DNA of 64,000 bases from Thiopseudomonas sp. (GCA_023228985.1 JALOAC010000006.1:26965-90964); one strand, 5' to 3'. Numbered from the stretch's first letter, positions 42,486 to 52,368 are shown. The notes: generated by a model from the letters alone, not told the origin. Translations and numbers: made by a program.

Positions 42486-43403
42486 ATGGACTTGCTGCAG
42501 TTATTGGTAATCATTGATCCAGCATCTGAAGACTCACAACCCTCACTTGAACGCGCCTCTTGGTTTGCCAGAAAAACTAACGCCGCCATAGAGCTGTTAG
42601 TGTGCGAGTACAACTCAGCTTTGGACGGTGGATTTTTCTTTGATGGTCCCGCGCAGCAAAAAGCCCGCGACTCTCTGCTAAAAAACCGCGTTAAGTGGCT
42701 GGAAACCCTAGCCGCGCCTTTGCGTGCCGACGGCATTACCGTAACCACTAAAGCACGCTGGGGCAAGCCTATACACCGGCAAATTATCGAGCACGCCAAC
42801 GAGTTAAAGCCTGATATTATTTTCCGCGAAGCGCATAAACACGGCATCTTACAACGTCTACTTTTTAATAATATTTCTTGGCAGCTTATTCGTTACTGCC
42901 CCGTACCGCTTTGGTTAGTGCGCAGTGATAAAGCATGGCAGGGCGAACGCATCACCACAGCCATTGATCCATTACACGCTGCTGATAAGCCAGCCATACT
43001 GGATCACAAGCTGGTCAGCATGGCCTGCAAACTGGCTGACAAATTAGGCATGAAAGCGGATTTCATTCACAGCTACGCACCGCTACCGCGCACCATGGTG
43101 TTTGATGCTGAGCTGGTTGCGGCCTATGACGATTTTCTTGCACGCAGTAAAGACCAGCATAAAGCAGCCTGTACTACCCTACTTAACCAGTACCCCATTG
43201 CGGAAGAAGAAAAATACTTGCTGGAAGGATTTCCTGAGCACACTATTCCAGAGCATACTCAAGACAAGAACACCGACTTGCTGATCATGGGCGCTATTTC
43301 ACGTACCAATCTGCAAAACATTATGATCGGTAGTACCGCCGAGCGTGTCTTTGAGTCGACTGATTGTGATTTATTGGTTATTAAACCAGATGGTATTAAG
43401 TAA
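42486..43403 (+). CDS. Tandem universal stress protein (UspE-like)
   Basis: A 305-residue protein with two Usp domains. The first (about 1-140) begins LLQLLVIIDPASEDSQ; the second (about 150-305) ends with LLIMGAISRTNLQNIMIGSTAERVF, which carries the GxxGS-type nucleotide loop, and SDCDLLVIKPDG. UspE-type proteins help cells survive stress, often oxygen limitation. The 276-base gap upstream of the ATG holds no gene and no clear FNR box. Confidence 0.91.
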   Translation: MDLLQLLVIIDPASEDSQPSLERASWFARKTNAAIELLVCEYNSALDGGFFFDGPAQQKARDSLLKNRVKWLETLAAPLRADGITVTTKARWGKPIHRQIIEHANELKPDIIFREAHKHGILQRLLFNNISWQLIRYCPVPLWLVRSDKAWQGERITTAIDPLHAADKPAILDHKLVSMACKLADKLGMKADFIHSYAPLPRTMVFDAELVAAYDDFLARSKDQHKAACTTLLNQYPIAEEEKYLLEGFPEHTIPEHTQDKNTDLLIMGAISRTNLQNIMIGSTAERVFESTDCDLLVIKPDGIK

Positions 43404-43473
43404 TAAAGCCAGCGCCGTCTGTAGCCGTACCCATACTGTTGAATGCTAATTTTTGTTTCATGGAGGTAACACA

Positions 43474-44133
43474 ATGCGTCAACTTCTTTACGCTTTACTT
43501 GCGAGTTTGCCGCTGCTAACTGCCTGCCAATCTGTGCAGCAGCCAACAGAGCCTAGCCATCAAGATGAGCGTATTCAAGGTGCTATTAGCCAAGATGCCA
43601 AGCACTGGTATGTGCAGCCCTGTAACAAAAAAAATCGCTTGCAGTTGAGCTTTGCTAACGCCCAAACAGAAGAAACATTTAACTCATTTGCCAGACAGCA
43701 GGGTATGCCAGCTTTTGTAGATTTTCGTGGCGACTTAAACAATCCAACCCTCGAGCAAGCAACTCGCATTACAATCAACTCTTTCTATCGCATCCAATTT
43801 GAAGGTCTTGCTTGTGATGACCCTGACTTTGCTAAGCTCATTCTTAGAGTGCACGGCAACGAACCTTTTTGGACTTTATTACTGACCACTGACGGAATGC
43901 TGCTTGCACAACCCGGTCAGCAACCCCTCGCGTTGCCCTACATAGAAGAGCAACTACCTGATGGTTTCACTTACATCAGCAGCCAAGCTAATCAAGAACA
44001 GTTACAACTGTGGATAAGCCCCCAACATTGCACAGACAGCATGAGCGGTGCATTCAATCACCTTTCAGCCATGCTCGACTGGAACGGACACATTTTTAAT
44101 GGTTGCGGCCATTATGGTGCTAAACGCGAATAA
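43474..44133 (+). CDS. COG3650-type lipoprotein
   Basis: A 219-residue protein with a lipobox (LLTAC, Cys18) after an N-terminal hydrophobic stretch. The C-terminal part has VHGNEPFWTLLL and CTDSMSGAFNHLSAMLDWNGHIFNGC-like residues with conserved cysteines, matching the COG3650 group of predicted membrane-bound proteins. The ATG at 43474 has GGAGG upstream. Function unknown; the Cys pairs could form disulfides in the periplasm. GAPDH follows after 34 bases. Confidence 0.82.
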   Translation: MRQLLYALLASLPLLTACQSVQQPTEPSHQDERIQGAISQDAKHWYVQPCNKKNRLQLSFANAQTEETFNSFARQQGMPAFVDFRGDLNNPTLEQATRITINSFYRIQFEGLACDDPDFAKLILRVHGNEPFWTLLLTTDGMLLAQPGQQPLALPYIEEQLPDGFTYISSQANQEQLQLWISPQHCTDSMSGAFNHLSAMLDWNGHIFNGCGHYGAKRE

Positions 44134-44167
44134 TAACCCCCTAAATAAAAATCAACGGAGAACGACA

Positions 44168-45166
44168 ATGCTAAGAATCGCCATTAATGGATATGGACGT
44201 ATTGGACGCAATATTTTACGCACGCTTTTTGAGCGTGAGCTGCATAACAAAATTGAAATCGTTGCTATTAACGATCTAGGTTCAGTAGAAACTTTGGTAC
44301 ACCTGACCCGCTTCGACTCAACCTTTGGGCGTTTCGGCAGTGACATCCAGGTTGGTGAAAACAGCATGCAAATTGCTGGCAAAACCATTCGCATACTGAA
44401 AGAAAGCGAAACCAAAAACCTTCCGTGGAAAGAGCTTGATATCGATGTAGTACTCGACTGTACCGGCCGCGTCAAAAAACGTGAACTGGCAGACGAGCAC
44501 ATTGCTGCTGGCGCCAAACGCGTACTCTTGGCGCACCCATTAGACTCAGCCGACCTCACCGTTGTGTATGGCGTTAACCATAAACTACTGGCCGACCAAA
44601 CTGTTGTGTCTAATGCTTCGTGCACCACTAACTGCTTGGCACCACTGGTAAAAATCCTGCACGATTCCTTTGGTATTCAGCAAGGTCTGATGACCACAGT
44701 GCACGCTTACACCAATGATCAGAACCTGCTCGACAAAAACCACAGCGATCTCTACCGTGCGCGTGCTGCGGCACACTCCATTATCCCAACCAGCACCGGA
44801 GCAGCCAAAACCATTGGCTTGGTTATCCCTGAGCTGGCAGGTCGTCTTGATGGTTTGGCTGTTCGTGTACCGACGATGAACGTATCACTGGTCGATCTTA
44901 GCTTTATTGCCGAGCGTCCTGTAGATACTGCTAGCGTTAACCGAGCGTTAACCGAAGGTGCCAAACAGTATCCAGCTGGTGTGTTTGAGTGTAACGAGCA
45001 ACCATTGGTTTCTTGTGATTTCAATGGCTATCCAGTATCCAGTGTTGCCGATATCACGCAAACCCGCGTTCAAGGCCAACTGGTTAAAGTACTGTCTTGG
45101 TACGACAACGAATGGGCCTTCAGTAACCGTATGCTTGACGTGCTGATGTACTGGCACAAGCTGTAA
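44168..45166 (+). CDS. gap: Glyceraldehyde-3-phosphate dehydrogenase, type I
   Basis: Oxidises and phosphorylates glyceraldehyde 3-phosphate. The NAD-binding AINGYGRIGRN start, AINDLG (Asn-Asp favouring NAD), the catalytic SNASCTTNCLAP and the TVHAYT histidine are all present in 332 residues. The ATG at 44168 has a GGAG site; a longer frame would overlap the lipoprotein gene. Erythrose-4-phosphate dehydrogenase is a close relative, but the TTVHAYTNDQ block favours GAPDH. Confidence 0.93.
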   Translation: MLRIAINGYGRIGRNILRTLFERELHNKIEIVAINDLGSVETLVHLTRFDSTFGRFGSDIQVGENSMQIAGKTIRILKESETKNLPWKELDIDVVLDCTGRVKKRELADEHIAAGAKRVLLAHPLDSADLTVVYGVNHKLLADQTVVSNASCTTNCLAPLVKILHDSFGIQQGLMTTVHAYTNDQNLLDKNHSDLYRARAAAHSIIPTSTGAAKTIGLVIPELAGRLDGLAVRVPTMNVSLVDLSFIAERPVDTASVNRALTEGAKQYPAGVFECNEQPLVSCDFNGYPVSSVADITQTRVQGQLVKVLSWYDNEWAFSNRMLDVLMYWHKL

Positions 45167-45174
45167 TACCACTT

Positions 45175-45217
45175 AACGCACAACCTGCAGATTAATCGCT
45201 GCAGGTTGTGCGTTTTC
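45175..45217 (+). terminator. Terminator after gap
   Basis: A 16-base-pair stem AACGCACAACCTGCAG/CTGCAGGTTGTGCGTT with an eight-base loop and a short TT tail. Confidence 0.85.
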
Positions 45218-45279
45218 ATATCCACTGCTAAAACACAGCAGAACCTTCTTTAAACAGCCTGCATTCGCAGTTGGATTTT

Positions 45280-47028
45280 ATGTCTACCGCAACCCTAATT
45301 CCTGGCAAAGATGCCGCTTTAGAGCACAGTATTGCTCGTTTTCAACAACAACTCACACAACTTGGTTTTACTATCCAAGAGGTTTCTTGGCTTAATCCTG
45401 CGCCACACGTATGGTCTGTGCACATTGCCGATCGTGATTGCCCGCAGTGTTTTACCAACGGCAAAGGCACCAGCAAAGAAGCTGCTCTGGCCTCTGCCCT
45501 AGGTGAGTTTTTTGAACGCTTATCCTGCAACTATTTCTTTGCGGATTTTTATCTGGGCGAGCACATTGCCCATAGCGAGTTTGTGCATTACCCCAACGAG
45601 CGTTGGTTTGCACTCACAGAAGACGACAGTTTGCCTGAGGGTTTACTCGACGAGTACTTGTTGGATTTTTATCAGCAAGAGGCGCCACTGGCAGCCAGCC
45701 AACTGATTGATCTGCAATCCGCCAATGAAGAGCGTGGGATATGCGCCCTACCCTTTGTCCGCCAGAACGACCTAGAACAGGTGTTTATTCCGGTTAATAT
45801 TATCGGCAATCTCTATGTCTCCAACGGTATGTCAGCGGGTAATAATCGTTATGAAGCGCGCGCGCAAGCCCTGTCAGAAATTTGTGAGCGCTACGTCAAA
45901 CAGCGCGTGTTAACCGAGGCCTTAAGTCTGCCGCACATACCTGCGGATATATTGGCTCAGCACCCTAACAGCCATGCGGCTCTTGCCTATTTGGCAGAGC
46001 AAGGCTTCCCCACTTTAGCCCTCGATGCTTCCTTAGGCGGTGTGTTTCCGGTGGTGTGCGTGCTGTTATTTAATCCTGACAATGGCGGCTGCTTCGCCTC
46101 TTTTGGTGCGCACCCAAACTTTGCCATTGCACTGGAGCGCACTGTTACCGAACTGCTGCAGGGTCGCAATTTAAAGCAGCTGGATGTTTTCCCTGCACCC
46201 AGTTTTGCTAATGACGAAATTGCTGATCCGACCAATTTAGAAACCCACTTTACTGATTCCAGCGGCTTATTTGGCTGGGACTCACTACGCAAAACCACGG
46301 ACTTTGAATACTGCGCATGGGATTTCCAAGGCGATACGCAAACCACCTTCGAGCATCTGGTGCAGCTTATCGAGCAGCAAGATTTCAGCATCTACATTGC
46401 CGACTACCAGCACTTGGGCGTTGATGCCTGCCGCATACTCGTGCCCGGCATGTCAGAAATCTATCCCGTCGAGGATCTGTTCTACGCCAATAATAACCTT
46501 GGCAATGATTGGCGTGAGCTGATTTGCCAACTTCCTAGCACAGCAGCACAGGCGGAAGATTATCTAGGTTTAATCGAGTCTATCGAAGAAGACAACCTCA
46601 ACGATGATCTATTACTGGCTGAATTCTTAGGCTTGGCGGTTACCGCTGATGACCCTTGGAGCAGCCTGCGTATTGGTGAGCTCAAAGCCATGCTCGCTTT
46701 GGCAGCTGGCGCGCATCAAATTGCTTTGGACTGGGTACGCTGGACGCTGGACTTTAACAGCAGCACCTTTACTAAATCCCGTCGCCAGCATTATCTGTGC
46801 CTTGCAGCATTGCTGGAATTTCAACTCTCACGTACACCACAAACATGGGTTGAGTATGCGCACGCTTTTACCTTGGCCTATGGCGCACAGCAGGTTGCCG
46901 ACTGCCGCGCAGTACTGCTAGGCGAATCCCGCTTTTATGGTTTAGCGCCTTTAGATAATCAACTAAGCCAACTGCCGGCGCAGCAAAAACTGATTCAGGC
47001 GTATCAAAAATTACAGCGCAGCAAATAA
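45280..47028 (+). CDS. ycaO: YcaO domain protein (E. coli YcaO orthologue type)
   Basis: A 582-residue protein very like E. coli YcaO along its whole length: FIPGKDAALE-like start, FTNGKGTSKEAALASALGEFFERLS, IPVNIIGNLYVSNGMSAGN, SFGAHPNFAIALERTVTELLQGR and RIGELKAMLALA near the end. YcaO enzymes use ATP to activate amide backbones; the E. coli protein is linked to beta-methylthiolation of ribosomal protein S12 with RimO. The C-terminal TPR-like part lacks the PxPxP tail of azoline-forming YcaOs. No precursor-peptide gene is near. The ATG at 45280 is used; its ribosome site is weak. Confidence 0.93.
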   Translation: MSTATLIPGKDAALEHSIARFQQQLTQLGFTIQEVSWLNPAPHVWSVHIADRDCPQCFTNGKGTSKEAALASALGEFFERLSCNYFFADFYLGEHIAHSEFVHYPNERWFALTEDDSLPEGLLDEYLLDFYQQEAPLAASQLIDLQSANEERGICALPFVRQNDLEQVFIPVNIIGNLYVSNGMSAGNNRYEARAQALSEICERYVKQRVLTEALSLPHIPADILAQHPNSHAALAYLAEQGFPTLALDASLGGVFPVVCVLLFNPDNGGCFASFGAHPNFAIALERTVTELLQGRNLKQLDVFPAPSFANDEIADPTNLETHFTDSSGLFGWDSLRKTTDFEYCAWDFQGDTQTTFEHLVQLIEQQDFSIYIADYQHLGVDACRILVPGMSEIYPVEDLFYANNNLGNDWRELICQLPSTAAQAEDYLGLIESIEEDNLNDDLLLAEFLGLAVTADDPWSSLRIGELKAMLALAAGAHQIALDWVRWTLDFNSSTFTKSRRQHYLCLAALLEFQLSRTPQTWVEYAHAFTLAYGAQQVADCRAVLLGESRFYGLAPLDNQLSQLPAQQKLIQAYQKLQRSK

Positions 47029-47057
47029 TCCGCCGTCGTCCTATCACCGTGCTAATA

Positions 47058-47095
47058 AGCAGTAGTCCACAACTTAATGCGGCTACTGCTCTTTC
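47058..47095 (+). terminator. Weak terminator-like hairpin after ycaO
   Basis: AGCAGTAG(T)CC pairs with GGCTACTGCT around an 11-base loop, followed by CTTTC. T run is short. Confidence 0.4.
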
Positions 47096-47271
47096 AGCAA
47101 GTTTTGCACCGCCACACCCCCTGTAAGCCGCGCTAACACTTATAAAAATCATTAATTGTTGGCATGACCGCAATCAAGTTTCACCATTCATTCTCAGCTA
47201 TTCCTTGTACGAAAGGAGCATACGCCCAATAATAACCCAGTAACCAAGTAGGTTTTTATAGGTGTATTTTT

Positions 47272-49263
47272 ATGCGTTTTAACAATCTTAAATTAAGCCA
47301 CAAGCTTACCCTTAACCTAGTACTACCTTTGCTTGGTTTAATCTTTTTAGCTGGTTTTATCATGAATCAGCAAATGCAGTCCTGGCAAACCGCCAGCAAC
47401 ATCGTACAACTTAGCGAGCTTTCCAATCAGGCAGCCGCCGCCTTACAGCATTTGCAACGCGAACGTGGTCGCAGCGCTAGCTTTTTAGGTTCAGCGGGTA
47501 ATAGCTTTAGCCAAGAACTACAAGAGCAACAGGCTCAAACCGATCAACAAATAAACAAGCTGGAACAGTACTTACACAATCACAACTTGCAAGTCTTCGG
47601 TCAGGAATTTACTAACACCTGGCAAAATCTGTTAGCTGATCTAGCATTACTGCCACAACAGCGCAGCCAGATTTTAGCTCTGCAAATCCCTACCGCCCAA
47701 GCCATCCAGTTTTATAACCAACTCAACGCTAAGCTGATTAACGCCACTTTGACGCTGACTCAAATTGAGGCTAACGCGCAAATCTCTAACATTACCGCCG
47801 CTTACACTCAAGCTCTGTACGCTTCAGAAAATGCCGGTACTGAGCGAGCCATTCTCAGCGCAGTTTTTAGCAGCAAAGAGCTTTCTTTTGACAACTTGCG
47901 CGCTGTGTTACGACTGATGGCGCAACAGGATTTGCACACCAAGCAATTTATCAACCGTGCCAACGCCGAACAACAGCTCTATATCGAACAAAAACTGAAT
48001 CAGCCCGTCGTACTGCAAGTAGAGCAGACACGCGAACAGGCTATCCAAAGCGTAAATACTGGGGCACTGGTTACTGAGACGGCGGACTGGTTTGCCATGT
48101 CTACCGAAAAAATCAATATCCTGCATGAAATTGCTCACTATTTCAGCCAAGAACTCGGCAAACAGACCACAGCTTTATTACACAAAACCCAGCAGCAATT
48201 TATTTTCACGCTCATTATGTGTCTGGCTATTTTCCTTAGTGCTGGTTTATTTTCTTACTGGCTATCGCGCCAACTGGTGCAACAAATTCACTGCCTACAA
48301 AGCAGCATCGAAAATATTGAGCAACAGAACAACCTGAGCGTGCGCGCACCCGTTAATTCCACCGACGAAATTGGCCGTACTAGTCTGGTTTTTAATCAGA
48401 TGCTGGAAAAATTTCAAATCACTATTAGGCAAATGCACCAGTCGGCATTGCAGGTGGCCTCCACTGCTGAGGAGTTATCCGCCACCACCGTGCAAACCAG
48501 CCAAGGCATGCTACAAAACCGTCACGAGACCGAACATACCGTAGTGGCCATGAACCAAATGTCGGCCACTGTGCAAGAAGTTGCGCAAAATACAGCACAA
48601 GCAGCACTTGCCGCACAAGAGGCGCAAGAGCAAAGCCAAGCTAGCAACAAGGTCAGTCATGATGCTTTAGTTAACATCAGCAATCTGGAACAAGAGATTA
48701 AAAGCGCTGAACAAGTAGTGCGCAGTCTAGCTAAGAGTAGTCAAAAAATTGGTACCGTAATGGATGTTATTCGTGGCATCGCCGAACAAACCAACCTCTT
48801 AGCACTGAACGCTGCGATTGAAGCAGCCCGTGCAGGCGAGGCAGGCCGAGGCTTTGCCGTGGTCGCCTCAGAAGTGCGCTCCCTTGCCAACAGCACCCAT
48901 GAGTCGACTTTGGAAATTCAAAACCTTATTAACAGTCTACAAAGCGGTGTCACTGAGGCCGTGGAAGTGATGCAGCAGGCCAGTAATCATGCCCTTTATA
49001 GTGTCGAGCTGGTAGAAAATTCTGTGCAGCTGCAAAACAATGCCGCGCAAAACCTCATCACCGTAACCACCATGAATGCACAGATCGCTACCGCCACCGA
49101 GCAGCAGCGTGCCGTCACTGAAGAAATCAACCACAACATCGTCAGTATCGGTCAGGTGACTGAGCAAACAGCGACTAGCACCGAGCAAATCGCCATCGCC
49201 AGCGAAGACTTAGCCAAACTAGCCAGTCAAATGCAAGCCATGGTGGAAAGGTTTAAGGTGTAA
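47272..49263 (+). CDS. Methyl-accepting chemotaxis protein with NIT sensor domain
   Basis: A 663-residue chemoreceptor. The first membrane segment is at about residues 13-30, a helical periplasmic NIT (nitrate/nitrite-sensing) domain spans about 40-290 with the signature LQRERGRSASFLGS, a second membrane segment is near 312-330, then HAMP (to about 385) and the signalling domain with the highly conserved tip GIAEQTNLLALNAAIEAARAGEAGRGFAVVA. Length and layout are normal. Ligand is inferred from the domain only. AGGTG precedes the ATG. It is monocistronic; the convergent lutC follows. Confidence 0.92.
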   Translation: MRFNNLKLSHKLTLNLVLPLLGLIFLAGFIMNQQMQSWQTASNIVQLSELSNQAAAALQHLQRERGRSASFLGSAGNSFSQELQEQQAQTDQQINKLEQYLHNHNLQVFGQEFTNTWQNLLADLALLPQQRSQILALQIPTAQAIQFYNQLNAKLINATLTLTQIEANAQISNITAAYTQALYASENAGTERAILSAVFSSKELSFDNLRAVLRLMAQQDLHTKQFINRANAEQQLYIEQKLNQPVVLQVEQTREQAIQSVNTGALVTETADWFAMSTEKINILHEIAHYFSQELGKQTTALLHKTQQQFIFTLIMCLAIFLSAGLFSYWLSRQLVQQIHCLQSSIENIEQQNNLSVRAPVNSTDEIGRTSLVFNQMLEKFQITIRQMHQSALQVASTAEELSATTVQTSQGMLQNRHETEHTVVAMNQMSATVQEVAQNTAQAALAAQEAQEQSQASNKVSHDALVNISNLEQEIKSAEQVVRSLAKSSQKIGTVMDVIRGIAEQTNLLALNAAIEAARAGEAGRGFAVVASEVRSLANSTHESTLEIQNLINSLQSGVTEAVEVMQQASNHALYSVELVENSVQLQNNAAQNLITVTTMNAQIATATEQQRAVTEEINHNIVSIGQVTEQTATSTEQIAIASEDLAKLASQMQAMVERFKV

Positions 49264-49266
49264 AGA

Positions 49267-49292
49267 AAGATGCGTGCCAGCTCACGCATCTT
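49267..49292 (-). terminator. Terminator of lutABC
   Basis: AAGATGCGTG pairs with CACGCATCTT around a six-base loop and overlaps the lutC stop; the minus strand continues TCTTTAC. Confidence 0.65.
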
Positions 49293-49947
49293 CCACCAGT
49301 AACACAATTAAGTCTTTTGGCCCATGAGCGCCATAGGCTAAGACTTGTTCGATATCAGCAGTTTTTGAAGGGCCAGAAATTAACAGTAAATTGCTTGGCA
49401 TGGGTTTGGGCCAGTGCTGTTGGGCTTGATAGAGGTTGTCATAAATCTGGCTGGCTTTGAGTAGCGCAATATGTAGCGGTGGCACTAGACTCATTAGGCG
49501 TGGTTCATCAGGACTAGGCTGGACCACTAAAGTGCCTGTAGCGGCAATCCCTGCAAGCGTGCCGGTCAAGCTGGCAGGCACGTCATCAAAGAGTTCGCGC
49601 TTCCATTCTTCAATGGGACGGTCATAAGCCAGCAGTTTTAATGAGCTATCTTGTATTTGGCAGTAAGCACTAAAGGCTTGACCGTGCGTTGTGCTCGGTG
49701 CTGTTAACAGCCTATTGATTTGCCGTTGTGTCAGCAGTTCATGCAGTAGTTGCGGCCATTCAGCACTGCGCGTCAGATGCACTTCGCTGTGTACTGCAGT
49801 CATTAATTCTTTTAAACGGGTGATTCTTTCTTCTGATTTATAGCGCCAAGGTTTATCCACTAAGCTAGCGTCAAAAGGGTCGGCTAGCGGTTGAGTGCCT
49901 TCTAAACTTTGGCGTAGGCTGGCTAAAATCTTCTCCCGTGCACTCAT
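49282..49947 (-). CDS. lutC: L-lactate utilisation protein LutC (LUD domain)
   Basis: LUD-domain subunit of the LutABC L-lactate oxidase complex. The 221 residues show the LUD core with ATGTLVVQPSPDEPRLMSLVPPLHIALL and end LISGPSKTADIEQVLAYGAHGPKDLIV, the family C-terminus. Four-base overlap with lutB (ATGA). Confidence 0.92.
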   Translation of the reverse strand: MSAREKILASLRQSLEGTQPLADPFDASLVDKPWRYKSEERITRLKELMTAVHSEVHLTRSAEWPQLLHELLTQRQINRLLTAPSTTHGQAFSAYCQIQDSSLKLLAYDRPIEEWKRELFDDVPASLTGTLAGIAATGTLVVQPSPDEPRLMSLVPPLHIALLKASQIYDNLYQAQQHWPKPMPSNLLLISGPSKTADIEQVLAYGAHGPKDLIVLLVEDA

Positions 49948-51392
49948 GATTTTTTCTCCAAATGCTTTTTTGCCAACTCATGCAAACTGCGTTTTGCAGG
50001 CTTGGGAGCGCTGTGGTTTTGTGTCCAAGCACCTAGCTTGTTGGGTGTGAGTTTGCCTAGGCGTGTAGCTAAGAAAGTGCCGGTTTTATACAGCAACGGC
50101 TGGCTATTAAAGTATTGCCAACCTTTCCACAGTAAGCGTTCTTTGGCGGAATAACGGCTGCCCTGCCCAGCCACTATCTGGGGTTGCTGCTTGGGTGATT
50201 TAACGTTTTCTTCACGCAAGCGACGTAACAAGGCAGGAATGGGAATCTTCACTGGGCAGACTTCACCACAAGCACCGCATAAAGAAGAAGCTGAAGGGTG
50301 GTCTGGCGTGTTTTCCAAACCTAATAGATGTGGCGAAATAATTTTACCTATGGGGCCAGGGTAAACCGTGCCGTAAGCTTGCCCACCAATGCGTGTATAA
50401 ACAGGGCAATGGTTCATACAAGCACCGCAACGAATGCAATTCAGTGTTTGCCTTAATTCACCATCAGCAAAGGCTTGGCTACGGCCATTATCCAGCAACA
50501 CTAGATGGACTTCTTCTGGGCCATCAAGCTCATCTGGCTGGCGTGGTGCAGAAATCATATTTACATAGGTGGTAATGCCTTGCCCTAATGCAGAGCGAGT
50601 GAGTAGTGACAAGAGCGGCACTGTGTCTTGCAAGTTGGCAACCACTTTTTCAATACCTGTTACGGCAATGTGTACGGGCGGAACCGTGGTAGACATGCGG
50701 CCATTGCCTTCGTTTTCCACCAACAACAAAGTGCCTGTTTCTGCTACAGCAAAATTAACACCTGAAATACCAATATCCGCCTGAAAGAATTTTTCTCTTA
50801 AAATACTGCGTGCCGACTGAATCAAGCTGTCCACATCATCGGTATAGGGTAGCGCTAAACGGCTTTCGAAAAGCTTACCCACCTGCTGCGCATTTTTATG
50901 AATCGCTGGCATTATAATGTGCGTGGGTTTTTCATTATCTAGCTGAATAATGTATTCGCCCATATCTGATTCAAGCGCTTCAATGCCGTGTTCAGTCAAG
51001 TATTCATTCATGGCCATTTCTTCACTGACCATGGATTTACCTTTAATCACCTGCTTGGCATTGCGGGCTTGAGCAATGTTTAAAACAATGGCATTAGCTT
51101 CTTCGGTGGTGCTGGCCCAGTGCACTTGAATACCCTGCTTGGTTAAATTGCTTTCCAGTTGCTCCAGCAAATCGGGTAGTTGCGATAAAGCACTGGCTTT
51201 AATTTTATTGCCCAGCTCACGCAGGTTTTCACGTTCGTCTTCATCGGGCATGGAAATAATGCGTTTGCTAATTAAAGAGTCCATGGCGCTGCGCATATTA
51301 GTACGCAGTTGCTGATCTTTTAACGACAGGCGTGCGTTAGCTTTAAGGTTGCGCGCAGTGACATCGACGGCGTGGATACGTTGGTCACTCAT
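49944..51392 (-). CDS. lutB: L-lactate utilisation iron-sulfur protein LutB
   Basis: A 482-residue LUD-domain protein with two 4Fe-4S sites, CIRCGACMNHCPVY near residue 325 and LCGACGEVCPVKIP near 375. It carries electrons from lactate oxidation. The N-terminal two thirds is the LUD fold (AETGTLLLVENEGNGRMSTTVPP). Overlaps of four bases with lutA and lutC show one translation unit. Confidence 0.94.
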   Translation of the reverse strand: MSDQRIHAVDVTARNLKANARLSLKDQQLRTNMRSAMDSLISKRIISMPDEDERENLRELGNKIKASALSQLPDLLEQLESNLTKQGIQVHWASTTEEANAIVLNIAQARNAKQVIKGKSMVSEEMAMNEYLTEHGIEALESDMGEYIIQLDNEKPTHIIMPAIHKNAQQVGKLFESRLALPYTDDVDSLIQSARSILREKFFQADIGISGVNFAVAETGTLLLVENEGNGRMSTTVPPVHIAVTGIEKVVANLQDTVPLLSLLTRSALGQGITTYVNMISAPRQPDELDGPEEVHLVLLDNGRSQAFADGELRQTLNCIRCGACMNHCPVYTRIGGQAYGTVYPGPIGKIISPHLLGLENTPDHPSASSLCGACGEVCPVKIPIPALLRRLREENVKSPKQQPQIVAGQGSRYSAKERLLWKGWQYFNSQPLLYKTGTFLATRLGKLTPNKLGAWTQNHSAPKPAKRSLHELAKKHLEKKS

Positions 51393-52225
51393 GCCCTCGG
51401 CTCCTGTTTAGACTGGGTGCGTTGCCATAAAAAACTGGCCAGATGCTGACCTAATAACGGGATGTTTTGTTTTTCAAAAGCACCATTAATATTCAACAAA
51501 CAACCGCAGTCAGCACTCACCACCTGCTGTGCACCACTTGCTTGTAAGGCTTGGGTTTTATCCGCCACCATAGCACCTGAGATATCAGGCATACGCACCG
51601 AAAAAGTACCGCCAAAACCGCAGCATTCGCTTTCATGATCGTGGTCCACGCGCTCTACATGGCTTAACTGAGCAAGTAAGGCACGGGCATGCACATGGGT
51701 ATTCATTTCACGACGGGCAGAACAGGATGTATGCAGCGCTACTTGCAGCGGCTCGCCTTGATCAGCCAGCTGCACTTTGCAGACATGCAGTAAAAATTCG
51801 GCCAACTCATAGGTGCGCTCGGCTAAATTCTGCACTTTAGCCAGTGTTTCAGGTTCATCTTTAAAGAGGTCAGGATAGTGCTCACGGAACATGCCTGCGC
51901 AAGAGCCAGACGTGACCACCACTGGCCAACCTCCTTTAAACAAGTCAATCTGAGCGCGCGCCACTTCCCGCGCCTGTTCGGTGTAACCTGAGGTGTAGGC
52001 GGGTTGCCCGCAGCAGCTTTGCCCCTGCGGAAAATCAACGTTAATGCCTTCGCGCTCTAGTAAGTGGATCGCATCCATACCGGCTTCAGGAAAAAACAAG
52101 TCCACCACACAGGTACCAAATAAGTACACCGCTCGCGGCTTACTGGTTGGGTAGTCCCGTGCGGTTTTACGTGGTGGGGCAACACGGGTTTCTTGCGGTG
52201 CGGCGTTATAAAATAGATCGCTCAT
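51389..52225 (-). CDS. lutA: L-lactate utilisation protein LutA
   Basis: CCG-domain protein of 278 residues; the two cysteine-rich motifs are SCCGQPAYTSGY and ECCGFGGTFSV, typical of the GlcF/LutA/HdrB group. The ATG at 52225 has CGGAG upstream and starts MSDLFYNA; a longer frame is unlikely. First gene of lutABC. No lactate permease or regulator gene is adjacent in the window. Confidence 0.93.
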   Translation of the reverse strand: MSDLFYNAAPQETRVAPPRKTARDYPTSKPRAVYLFGTCVVDLFFPEAGMDAIHLLEREGINVDFPQGQSCCGQPAYTSGYTEQAREVARAQIDLFKGGWPVVVTSGSCAGMFREHYPDLFKDEPETLAKVQNLAERTYELAEFLLHVCKVQLADQGEPLQVALHTSCSARREMNTHVHARALLAQLSHVERVDHDHESECCGFGGTFSVRMPDISGAMVADKTQALQASGAQQVVSADCGCLLNINGAFEKQNIPLLGQHLASFLWQRTQSKQEPRA

Positions 52226-52368
52226 AGAAAGCTCCGCAGTCTGAGTATAAAATTTAAAGGGTATACAACCTAGGGGAAGAGCATACATCAGCCAAAAGCT
52301 TTGTAGAGGTCGCTATGACTATAGTGTAACGCCATGTGTTAGAGCGGTAGCTCACGCTGAAGGCAGTA

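Noticed and set aside
45280..47028. A RiPP biosynthesis cluster around the YcaO gene
   Set aside because: The protein matches the housekeeping E. coli YcaO type, and there is no precursor peptide, dehydrogenase or exporter gene beside it.
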